A stretch of 5,137 nucleotides of DNA, taken from Micavibrio sp. UBA5703. Lineage in GTDB: Bacteria > Pseudomonadota > Alphaproteobacteria > Micavibrionales > Micavibrionaceae. Below the pieces are notes generated by a model that was not told the DNA's origin, did no database searches, and saw only the letters and a program-made list of their open reading frames with translations. Shown here piece by piece: positions 1 to 5,137 of the stretch. Within the stretch, counting starts at the first letter, position 1; the number at the start of each line of letters is the position of its first letter. The position numbers were made by a program, and so were the translations under genes. The DNA is taken from positions 16,944 through 22,080 of the forward strand of contig DIHF01000078.1 in the NCBI GenBank assembly GCA_002420015.1. Direction: 5' to 3'.

Positions 1-689
1 TCGTTGAGGTAATATTCGCGCTGGGTTTTCTCCATCTGGCGCTTGACGCGGCCACGGATACGCTTTTCGACGTGAAGCACGCCGATTTCGCCTTCCATCA
101 GGCTGTAGATCTTTTCAAGGCGCCCGTTGGTGCTGGCTATTTCGAGCAATTCCTGCTTCTGGTCGATTTTCAAAGCCAGATGCGAAGCGATCGTATCGGC
201 CATCTTCGACGGCTCCTCGATCTGGTTGATCGAGACGATAACTTCCGGCGGGATTTTTTTGCTGAGCTTTACGTACTGCTCGAAATGGCCGATAACGGCG
301 CGGCTGAGCGCCTCGAGATCCTCATCGACTACCGTTTCATCCGGTATATCTTCGATCGTGGCTTCCATGTAATCGGGGTTGTCCAGATACCTGGTGACTT
401 TAATTCGGCGACCGCCTTCGACCAGAACCTTGACCGTGCCGTCGGGCAGCTTCAAAAGCTGTAAAATCGTTCCGATCGTTCCAACGTCGTAAAGCTGCTC
501 CGGCCCCGGATCGTCTTCCGAAGGCGAGCGCTGGGTAATCAGCAATATCTGCTTTTCCTGCGCCATGACATGCTCAAGCGCCCGGACGGATTTCTCACGC
601 CCGACGAACAGCGGCACAATCATATGGGGAAACACGACGATATCCCGCAGCGGAAGAACGGCGTATGTATTGCCTTTTAAACCTAGCAT
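1..689 (-). CDS. lon: Lon protease (endopeptidase La), N-terminal part; gene continues beyond the left edge
   Basis: Lon is a cytoplasmic ATP-dependent serine protease that degrades misfolded and short-lived regulatory proteins. The window holds its first 229 codons. They read MLGLKGNTYA followed by VLPLRDIVVFPHMIVPLFVG (residues 11-30), which matches the very conserved start of the Lon N-terminal substrate-binding domain, then REKS. Further in are LPDGTVKVLVEGGRR (81-95) and, near residues 200-229, the helical stretch leading into the AAA+ region (RVKRQMEKTQREYYLN). The AAA+ module and the Ser-Lys catalytic dyad lie outside the window. The ATG at 689-687 is the only start giving the expected few residues before VLPLRD; an AAGG lies 9 nt upstream. 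It follows clpP on the same strand after 95 bp of AT-rich DNA. That gap contains a TATACT hexamer (730-735, minus) that could be a -10 box, but no good -35 partner is seen. The reading frame is intact throughout. Confidence 0.97.
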   Translation of the reverse strand, partial: MLGLKGNTYAVLPLRDIVVFPHMIVPLFVGREKSVRALEHVMAQEKQILLITQRSPSEDDPGPEQLYDVGTIGTILQLLKLPDGTVKVLVEGGRRIKVTRYLDNPDYMEATIEDIPDETVVDEDLEALSRAVIGHFEQYVKLSKKIPPEVIVSINQIEEPSKMADTIASHLALKIDQKQELLEIASTNGRLEKIYSLMEGEIGVLHVEKRIRGRVKRQMEKTQREYYLN

Positions 690-784
690 GTGTGCTTAAA
701 CCTTATGCCTAAACGGGTGTCGAACTTTGAGTATAGAACCCAATTATTAATCAATGCTTAATACCATTCTACACCATAAAGGGT

Positions 785-1432
785 TTATTTTTTCTTATCG
801 TCGGAACCCGGCAGTTCAGGCCGCTTTTCGACCACATTGTCGATCAGGCCGAAAGCCTTGGCTTCCTCACTACTCATAAAGTTATCGCGGTCCATCGCTT
901 TTTCAATAGTGGGTAGCTTCTGACCCGTATGTTTGACGTATATTTCGTTCAAACGCTCGCGCAGGCGCAGGATTTCCTTGGCCTGAATCTCGATGTCGGA
1001 GGCCTGACCACGTGCGCCGCCGGAGGGCTGATGGATCATGATCCTGCAATTGGGCAGGGCATAACGTTTGCCCGCTTCCCCGGCCGCCAGCAAAAGAGAC
1101 CCCATCGAAGCCGCCTGCCCGATGCAAACGGTGGAAACATGAGGACGGATGTATTGCATGGTGTCGTACATCGCAAGGCCCGACGTCACAACGCCGCCCG
1201 GCGAGTTAATATAAAAGGAAATGTCCTTCTTCGGGTTCTCCGATTCCAGAAACAGAAGCTGGGCGCAGATCAGGCTCGAAACGTAATCGTTCACTTCGCC
1301 GGTCAGGAAAATAATGCGCTCTTTCAAAAGGCGCGAATAAATGTCGAAGGCGCGTTCGCCGCGATTGGTTTGCTCGATAACGGTGGGAACAAGGTAGTTG
1401 TCGTAGACTTCAATTGGATCGCGTTCGGTCAT
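785..1432 (-). CDS. clpP: ATP-dependent Clp protease proteolytic subunit ClpP
   Basis: ClpP is the tetradecameric serine peptidase that degrades proteins unfolded and fed to it by AAA+ partners such as ClpX or ClpA. The protein is 215 aa from the chosen start, close to the family's roughly 200. The catalytic triad is complete: Ser109 in GQAASMGS, His134 in MIHQP and Asp183 in DRDNF, each offset by two from Escherichia coli numbering (111/136/185). VIEQTNRGERAFDIYSRLLK (19-38) and YINSPGG (74-80) are family hallmarks. The frame extends 10 codons further to a GTG at 1462, but that start has no ribosome-binding site. The ATG at 1432 has a purine-rich AGAGAGAAAAGAG stretch ahead of it and gives MTERDPIEVYDNYLVPTVIEQ, the usual N-terminus. 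The C-terminus ends in a short charged tail (GSDDKKK). It lies downstream of tig, separated by 87 bp containing a perfect inverted repeat, and upstream of lon. No clpX follows it in this window. Confidence 0.97.
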   Translation of the reverse strand: MTERDPIEVYDNYLVPTVIEQTNRGERAFDIYSRLLKERIIFLTGEVNDYVSSLICAQLLFLESENPKKDISFYINSPGGVVTSGLAMYDTMQYIRPHVSTVCIGQAASMGSLLLAAGEAGKRYALPNCRIMIHQPSGGARGQASDIEIQAKEILRLRERLNEIYVKHTGQKLPTIEKAMDRDNFMSSEEAKAFGLIDNVVEKRPELPGSDDKKK

Positions 1433-1468
1433 GATGATGGCTCTTTTCTCTCTGAAAAACACAGGGTC

Positions 1469-1499
1469 AACAAACCGTATCGCGCCGATACGGTTTGTT
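1469..1499. repeat. Perfect 14-bp inverted repeat between tig and clpP (terminator or operator)
   Basis: The arms AACAAACCGTATCG (1469-1482) and CGATACGGTTTGTT (1486-1499) are exact reverse complements around a 3-nt CGC spacer. This predicts a strong hairpin in RNA from either strand. It lies between the tig stop (1520) and the clpP start (1432). The 3' arm carries TTTGTT, like the U-rich side of an intrinsic terminator, but no separate U-run follows it on either strand. It could therefore attenuate read-through from tig, act as an RNA-processing or stability element, or be a DNA operator at the clpP promoter. The symmetry is seen directly; the role is inferred. Confidence 0.85.
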
Positions 1500-1502
1500 C
1501 AA
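1474..1502 (-). promoter_or_regulatory. Possible clpP promoter overlapping the inverted repeat
   Basis: On the minus strand TTGAAC (1497-1502) is followed after 17 nt by TACGGT (1474-1479), a weak sigma70-like pair. The -35 element sits in CCCCTTGAAC, which resembles the -35 of heat-shock (RpoH) promoters, but I see no good CCCCAT-type -10 at the right spacing. The -10 candidate lies inside the palindrome, so a factor binding the palindrome could control clpP. This is a tentative call from hexamer matching only. Confidence 0.25.
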
Positions 1503-1519
1503 GGGGCTAATCGTCCCTA

Positions 1520-2932
1520 TTAAGAGCCTTTTTTCTTGCTTGTGGACTTCTTTTTCTCGGAATCGGGCTTTTTCTCGGAAGATTCTTTCTTCTTGCCTTC
1601 GGATTTCTTGTCCGAAGCGTCGTCCTCTTCCTCGGCCATCAGTTCTTCCGGTGTTACCGTGACTTCTGTAACCTCGGCCATTTCAAGGATAAAGTCGACG
1701 ACCTTGTCCTCAAAAATCGGCGCGCGCAGACCTTCGAGCGTGTGCGGGTTTTTGGAGAAGTAATCGAAAACCTGCTTCTCCTGCCCCGGATATTTCTGCG
1801 CTTCCATAATGACTGCTCTTTGCAGTTCCTGATCCGCAACCTTGATCTTGTTGTCCGTACCAACCTTCGACAGGATCAGGCCAAGGCGCACACGGCGCTC
1901 GGCGATGTCCTTAAGCTCGGCCTTTTCATCGTCGCCGATCTTGCCTTCTTCGCCCTGCGGTTGCCCCATTTCAATCTGCTGGAGGATGTTCTTGTATTCA
2001 AGATCGACCATGCCCGACGGGATTTCGAAATCATGCCCGTCGTCCAGATGATCGAGCAGCGCCTTTTTCAGTTTCAGGCGGCTGTGTCCGGCATATTCCT
2101 TGCCGATCTGCTCCTCGACGGCCTTTTTAAGGGCGGCAAGGTCATCAAGCCCCAGCGACTTGGCAAACTCGTCGTCGATTTTGGCTTCGACCTGCTCGCG
2201 GATTTCCTTGATCTCACAATCGAAAATCGCATCGCGGCCCGCCAGTTCCTTCGCGCCGTAATTTTTCGGGAAAGAAACTTTAACTTCGACCTTTTCACCG
2301 GCTTTCTTGCCGGTCAGTTGATCCTCGAAACCGGAGATGAATTGCCCGCTGCCCAGCTCAAGATGATAGCTCTGGGCCTTCATGCCGTCATGTTTCTTGT
2401 CGTCGTCGGCGGTGCGTCCGTCGAAATCGAACACCAGAATGTCGCCCTTCTTGGAGGCGCGCTGGGTTTTGATCGGCTCAGATGACTTGCGCTGTCCGGC
2501 GATACGCTTAAGGGCCTCGTCGATATCCTTATCCCCAACCTTGGCAACGGGCTTTTTCAGCTTCACGCCCTTGAAGCTTTTCACCTCAAATTTCGGCAGG
2601 ACTTCAACCGCCATGACATAGGTCAGATCCTTGCCCTCATCAAAAGACTTCACTTCGATGCTCGGCTTCATCGCCGGTTGCAGGCCCTTTTCCTTCAGGA
2701 CTTTTGCGGATGTATCGTTAACCGCAGCCTCAAGAACCTCGCCCATGATGGCCTTGCCGTATTTCTTTTTCAGGATGTTCATCGGCACTTTGCCGGGGCG
2801 GAATCCCGCGACCTTGATGTTCTTGCCGACCTTCTTCAGGTGTTCGTCGACGCGCTTGTCGATATCGTTCGCGGTGATCGTCACCTCGATCTCATGGGCC
2901 AGACCTTTATTCTTCAATTCTTTTACCTGCAT
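1520..2932 (-). CDS. tig: Trigger factor, ribosome-associated chaperone and peptidyl-prolyl isomerase
   Basis: Trigger factor binds the ribosome near the exit tunnel, shields nascent chains and has FKBP-type prolyl isomerase activity. From the chosen start the protein is 470 aa, against 432 in Escherichia coli. The ribosome-binding signature GFRPGKVP falls at residues 43-50, the same position as in E. coli. This is the main reason for choosing the ATG at 2932 over the one 18 nt upstream, which also lacks a ribosome-binding site; AAAGAAG precedes the chosen start. The FKBP-like domain runs from about 155 to 245 (KKGDILVFDFDG, LGSGQFISGFEDQLTGKKAGE, FPKNYGAKELAG). The C-terminal chaperone arms follow from about 250. 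The last 40 or so residues form an extra Asp/Glu-then-Lys/Ser tail, low in complexity and presumably disordered, which accounts for most of the extra length. It lies upstream of clpP on the same strand, as is common in proteobacteria, and downstream of tRNA-Leu. Confidence 0.96.
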   Translation of the reverse strand: MQVKELKNKGLAHEIEVTITANDIDKRVDEHLKKVGKNIKVAGFRPGKVPMNILKKKYGKAIMGEVLEAAVNDTSAKVLKEKGLQPAMKPSIEVKSFDEGKDLTYVMAVEVLPKFEVKSFKGVKLKKPVAKVGDKDIDEALKRIAGQRKSSEPIKTQRASKKGDILVFDFDGRTADDDKKHDGMKAQSYHLELGSGQFISGFEDQLTGKKAGEKVEVKVSFPKNYGAKELAGRDAIFDCEIKEIREQVEAKIDDEFAKSLGLDDLAALKKAVEEQIGKEYAGHSRLKLKKALLDHLDDGHDFEIPSGMVDLEYKNILQQIEMGQPQGEEGKIGDDEKAELKDIAERRVRLGLILSKVGTDNKIKVADQELQRAVIMEAQKYPGQEKQVFDYFSKNPHTLEGLRAPIFEDKVVDFILEMAEVTEVTVTPEELMAEEEDDASDKKSEGKKKESSEKKPDSEKKKSTSKKKGS

Positions 2933-2996
2933 TTTTCGTTCTTCTTTCATCTATTCAATTGCGACCGGCGTCAGCCACCCGTAGCAGTTTTTGCCA

Positions 2997-3069
2997 GTCC
3001 GCCTTCGCCAGGGCTTCGACGGACACTCCTTCTCATAAGCTCGCCGAAAGGCTCGCTAACTGCGAAGGG
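2997..3069. repeat. Palindrome-rich spacer next to tRNA-Leu, possible dispersed repeat element
   Basis: Several nested inverted matches lie in the spacer between tRNA-Leu and tig. GTCCG (2997-3001) pairs with CGGAC (3020-3024). CCTTCGC (3002-3008) pairs with GCGAAGG (3062-3068), which abuts the tRNA's encoded CCA end. GCTCGC occurs twice (3039-3044 and 3051-3056). The GC-rich, TTCG/CGAA-rich texture differs from the flanking AT-richer bases and resembles small palindromic repeats found in intergenic DNA of many bacterial genomes. With one copy in view I cannot show that it is repeated. It could also be processing or folding structure for the tRNA 3' trailer. No U-run follows, so a terminator is not supported. 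Confidence 0.4.
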
Positions 3070-3154
3070 TGGTGCGGGTGGAGGGACTTGAACCCCCACG
3101 CCTTGCGGCGCCAGAACCTAAATCTGGTGCGTCTGCCAATTCCGCCACACCCGC
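3070..3154 (-). tRNA. tRNA-Leu, anticodon UAG
   Basis: Read on the minus strand, the acceptor arms GCGGGTG (3148-3154) and CACCCGC (3074-3080) pair perfectly. The discriminator is A (3073), followed by a genome-encoded CCA (3070-3072). The anticodon arm is CCAGA-TTTAGGT-TCTGG, with anticodon TAG at 3118-3120, reading CUN leucine codons. A long variable arm (CGCC-GCAA-GGCG) marks it as a class II tRNA, consistent with leucine. The T arm is GGGGG-TTCAAGT-CCCTC with one G-U pair. It lies 44 nt after the nnrD stop and upstream of tig, all on one strand. No convincing promoter of its own is seen in that 44-nt gap, so it may be cut from a longer transcript. Confidence 0.97.
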
Positions 3155-3198
3155 GCAGAGTCTCAACCGACCCTAGAAACCAGAAAACCGCAACAATT

Positions 3199-3963
3199 TC
3201 AAGACAAATCCCTTAAGACGGCGGGAATAAGGTCCGGCAGGTCCGATGCCACCAAGCCCGGCCCAAAGCGCTTTGCCGCTTCACCATGTATCCACACGGC
3301 GGCGCAAGCGGCCTCAAAAGGCGGCATGCCCTGAGCCACCAGCCCGGCAATCATTCCGGCCAGCACGTCCCCGCTTCCGGCCGTGGCCAGCGCGGGCGTG
3401 GCATTTGTATTCACAACCGTCCGTCCGTCCGGATGGGTGATGACCGTTTCCGGCCCCTTGAGGACCATAACCGCGCCGGTCAGCTTTGCCGCAACCTGTG
3501 CCTTTTCGATTTTCGTGCCCTGAATATCGGGGAAGGCGTGCGCGAACTCCCCCTCATGCGGGGTCAGAATAAAATTCTCGCCAAGCGTTCCGGGCAATTC
3601 ATAAAGGGCATCGGCATCCAGAACGGTCGGGATTTTGCTTTTGTAATCCGGCTTGACCGCCAGCCCGCCGGGGCCGTAGAGCCGCGCCGAAACGCGCTCT
3701 TTCCAGAAATCGCTGTCATAGACAAGGATATGCGCCGGAAGGCTGGCGCGATAAATATCCCCCGTGCCCTTGGGCGCAAGAACACAAACCAGCCCGGCCC
3801 CGACGCGCGCACAGCTTTCAGCCGCCAGCCGTGTCGCCCCGGTCAGCTTCGGCGCACCGAAAATCTGCACCAGCCCGCTGTCGTATTTATGCCCGTCCGG
3901 CCTCTTGCGCGGGAACGTCCCGCGCCACAGATCGGGATTGTTTGCCTGGATTGCATTCGCCAT
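3199..3963 (-). CDS. nnrD: ADP-dependent NAD(P)H-hydrate dehydratase, stand-alone NnrD domain
   Basis: The family removes water from the damaged cofactor S-NAD(P)H-hydrate using ADP (metabolite repair, cytoplasmic). The protein is 254 aa with a ribokinase-like fold. HKYDSG (25-30) and TGATRLAAESCARVGAGLV (41-59) form the N-terminal nucleotide-fold region. GPGG (97-100), LDADAL (115-120), LTPHEGEF (133-140), VLKGPETVITHPDGR (167-181) and the catalytic/anion-hole motif AGSGDVLAG (195-203, with Asp199) follow, then WIHGEAA (224-230). The stretch between GPGG and LDADAL looks shorter than usual. The protein consists only of the dehydratase half. The N-terminal epimerase domain (NnrE) found in the common bifunctional protein of about 500 aa is absent, because a tRNA-His gene ends only 25 nt upstream of the ATG. 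A GGGA lies about 9 nt before the start. It is probably co-transcribed with that tRNA. A related ADP-dependent sugar-kinase-like activity is less likely, given the motif set. Confidence 0.9.
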   Translation of the reverse strand: MANAIQANNPDLWRGTFPRKRPDGHKYDSGLVQIFGAPKLTGATRLAAESCARVGAGLVCVLAPKGTGDIYRASLPAHILVYDSDFWKERVSARLYGPGGLAVKPDYKSKIPTVLDADALYELPGTLGENFILTPHEGEFAHAFPDIQGTKIEKAQVAAKLTGAVMVLKGPETVITHPDGRTVVNTNATPALATAGSGDVLAGMIAGLVAQGMPPFEAACAAVWIHGEAAKRFGPGLVASDLPDLIPAVLRDLS

Positions 3964-3988
3964 GAGATATGGTCCCGGTGAAGAAAAA

Positions 3989-4064
3989 TGGGGCGACCGA
4001 CGGGGATCGAACCCGCGGCAACTCGGACCACAACCGAGGGCTCTACCACTGAGCTACGGTCGCC
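3989..4064 (-). tRNA. tRNA-His, anticodon GUG, with encoded G-1 and CCA
   Basis: On the minus strand the acceptor stem is GCGACCG (4057-4063) with CGGTCGC (3993-3999). An additional G at position -1 (4064) faces C73 (3992), the classic histidine identity pair. The CCA end is genome-encoded (3989-3991). The D arm starts TAGCTCAGTGGTAGAGC. The anticodon stem-loop is CTCGG-TTGTGGT-CCGAG, with anticodon GTG at 4029-4031. The T loop is TTCGATC. It is driven by a well-formed promoter in the glnA intergenic region. A short T5 run follows CCA, but the nnrD start comes 25 nt later on the same strand. Confidence 0.97.
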
Positions 4065-4085
4065 ACATTATTTAGGTTTGTCATC

Positions 4086-4113
4086 TTTATAGGTTTGTGC
4101 TAGCTCTGGTCAA
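4086..4113 (-). promoter_or_regulatory. sigma70-type promoter for tRNA-His (and probably nnrD)
   Basis: TTGACC (4108-4113, minus) and TATAAA (4086-4091, minus) are separated by 16 nt, matching five of six bases of each consensus hexamer. The expected transcription start, near 4079, leaves a leader of about 15 nt before the mature tRNA-His 5' end, typical of tRNA genes. Because nnrD starts 25 nt after the tRNA with no obvious terminator between them, this promoter probably also serves nnrD. Confidence 0.7.
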
Positions 4114-4131
4114 GTTTTCAATAGCGCAAAC

Positions 4132-4136
4132 GGAGG
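4132..4136 (+). promoter_or_regulatory. Shine-Dalgarno site deciding the glnA GTG start
   Basis: GGAGG is separated by six T residues from the GTG at 4143-4145, an optimal arrangement. An in-frame TAG at 4122-4124 excludes any start further upstream, and no ATG lies between it and the GTG. The non-ATG start is therefore well supported. Confidence 0.85.
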
Positions 4137-4142
4137 TTTTTT

Positions 4143-5137
4143 GTGGCTGCGACCCCCCTGAAATTCAAGACTCCGAACGACTTGCTGAAATTCATTGCGG
4201 AAAACGGCATCCGCTTCGTGGACTTCAATTTCACAGATTTGCGGGGTAAGTGGCACCATACGGCCCAGCATGTCGATTTTTTCGATAAAAACGTCATTGA
4301 AAACGGCATTTTTTTCGATGGTTCCTCCATTGCCGGATGGCGGGCGATTAACGAATCCGACATGAATCTGAGGCCGGATATCGGCAAAGTGACCATCGAC
4401 CCCTTTGCGGCTCAGAATACGATAAAAATATTCTGCGACGTTTACGACCCGGTAACGGGCAAGCCCTATAACCGCGACCCTCGCTTTATCGCAAAATCGG
4501 CGGAAAACTACCTGCGGAACTCAGGGATTGGCGATAACGCCTATTTCGGCCCCGAAGCGGAGTTCTTTGTCTTCGAGGACGTGAAAATCCATACTGACAT
4601 GAACAAGGTCGGCTTTGAGGTCGACAGCTCCGAAGGCCACTACAATAGCGGCCGGAATTATCCCGAAGGCAACGCGGGCCACCGCCCCGGCATCAAGGGA
4701 GGATACTTTCCCGATGCCCCCGTCGACAGCCTTTCCGACATCCGCGGCGAAATGGTCACCGTCATGCAAAGCATGGGCCTGAGCGTTGAAAAACACCACC
4801 ACGAAGTTGCCCCCGCCCAGTGCGAAATCGGCATCGAATATTCGACCCTGACCGACAGTGCCGACAACATCCAGCTTTACAAGCATGTCGTCCACAATGT
4901 AGCACACAGCTACGGCAAGACGGCCACCTTCATGCCCAAACCTATATTCGGTGATAACGGCTCCGGCATGCACTGCCACCAGTCGATCTGGAAAAACGGC
5001 AAGCCTATGTTCCTTGGTGAAGGCTACAGCAACCTTTCTGAAACGGCGCTGTTTTACATCGGGGGCATCATCAAGCACGCCCGCGCCCTGAATGCCTTTA
5101 CCAACCCGACGACCAACAGCTACAAGCGGCTGGTTCC
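4143..5137 (+). CDS. glnA: Glutamine synthetase type I, N-terminal part; gene continues beyond the right edge
   Basis: GlnA condenses glutamate and ammonia to glutamine with ATP, the central step of nitrogen assimilation; the enzyme is a cytoplasmic dodecamer. About 331 codons of an expected 470 or so are present. The beta-grasp domain covers roughly residues 1-110, with the signature FDGSSIAGWRAINESDM (58-74). The catalytic domain begins with FGPEAEFFVFE, where Glu138 and Glu140 correspond to metal ligands. It continues through HHHEVAPAQCE (Glu221, Glu228) and the ATP-binding signature KPIFGDNGSGMHCHQS (266-281, His277), to NPTTNSYKRLVP at the window edge. The adenylylation tyrosine region lies beyond the window, so control by that route cannot be checked. 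The start is GTG. No glnB precedes it; the upstream neighbour is the divergent tRNA-His. No sigma54 (GG-N10-GC) promoter is seen in the 78-bp gap. TTGTCA (4078-4083) with a TGCTAGCTC downstream is a weak promoter candidate. Confidence 0.97.
   Translation, partial: MAATPLKFKTPNDLLKFIAENGIRFVDFNFTDLRGKWHHTAQHVDFFDKNVIENGIFFDGSSIAGWRAINESDMNLRPDIGKVTIDPFAAQNTIKIFCDVYDPVTGKPYNRDPRFIAKSAENYLRNSGIGDNAYFGPEAEFFVFEDVKIHTDMNKVGFEVDSSEGHYNSGRNYPEGNAGHRPGIKGGYFPDAPVDSLSDIRGEMVTVMQSMGLSVEKHHHEVAPAQCEIGIEYSTLTDSADNIQLYKHVVHNVAHSYGKTATFMPKPIFGDNGSGMHCHQSIWKNGKPMFLGEGYSNLSETALFYIGGIIKHARALNAFTNPTTNSYKRLV

Noticed and set aside
72..464. 130-codon plus-strand open frame
   Set aside because: It is antisense to the uninterrupted Lon N-terminal frame.
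1433..1462. Upstream GTG start of clpP
   Set aside because: It has no ribosome-binding site and adds ten residues not typical of the family. The ATG at 1432 fits better.
929..1510. 193-codon plus-strand open frame
   Set aside because: It is antisense to clpP and runs through the intergenic palindrome; no domain is recognisable.
1742..2485. 247-codon plus-strand open frame
   Set aside because: It lies entirely antisense to tig, with no ribosome-binding site or family resemblance.
2933..2950. Upstream ATG of tig at 2950
   Set aside because: It has no ribosome-binding site, and it would shift the GFRPGKVP signature six residues away from its usual position 43-50.
2955..3026. 23-codon minus-strand GTG open frame just upstream of tig, with AAGGA touching the GTG
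   Set aside because: The Shine-Dalgarno-like bases abut the start codon with no spacing, and the frame lies in the palindromic spacer. A leader peptide is possible but not supported.
2959..3216. Plus-strand open frame encoding a WRDLNPHALRRQ-type peptide
   Set aside because: It is the antisense of tRNA-Leu plus the flanking spacer, a well-known source of spurious protein predictions.
3764..4075. Plus-strand open frame ending in GDRRGSNPRQLGPQPRALPL
   Set aside because: Its end is the antisense of tRNA-His and the rest is the antisense of nnrD.
4065..4142. Possible sigma54/NtrC promoter for glnA
   Set aside because: No GG-N10-GC element of the TGGCAC-N5-TTGC type was found in the gap.
4521..5078. 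185-codon minus-strand open frame
   Set aside because: It lies opposite glnA, which has all the expected motifs. The long frame follows from codon bias in glnA and has no recognisable domain.

Overview
The window looks like ordinary chromosomal housekeeping DNA from an alphaproteobacterium-like Gram-negative. Four things point that way. Trigger factor, ClpP and Lon genes are clustered. The GlnA is of the type I kind. The NAD(P)H-hydrate dehydratase has the HKYD motif that I associate with alphaproteobacterial members. Both tRNA genes have alphaproteobacterial-looking sequences. Base composition is moderate (roughly 50-55 % GC by eye). I cannot place the organism below class level from this sequence alone.

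Layout, read along the minus strand from right to left. A tRNA-His gene (3989-4064) has a clear sigma70-type promoter. It is followed after 25 nt by nnrD (3199-3963), after another 44 nt by tRNA-Leu(UAG) (3070-3154), then by a short palindrome-rich spacer (2951-3069) and tig (1520-2932). Next come a perfect 14-bp inverted repeat (1469-1499), clpP (785-1432), a 95-bp AT-rich gap and the 5' part of lon (1-689, running off the left edge). On the plus strand, transcribed divergently from tRNA-His, is glnA (4143 to the right edge). It has a GTG start and a strong Shine-Dalgarno sequence, and its last quarter or so is cut off.

Functionally the left half is a protein quality-control block. Trigger factor folds nascent chains at the ribosome exit, ClpP is the proteolytic core of Clp proteases, and Lon is an independent AAA+ protease. 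The familiar neighbour clpX is not between clpP and lon. The right half joins metabolite repair (nnrD) and nitrogen assimilation (glnA) through a compact 78-bp divergent control region. No mobile element, CRISPR array or evident new system is visible. The points most worth a second look are the missing clpX, the two palindromic structures, the stand-alone NnrD without its epimerase half, glnA without an adjacent upstream glnB, and the canonical G-1:C73 tRNA-His.
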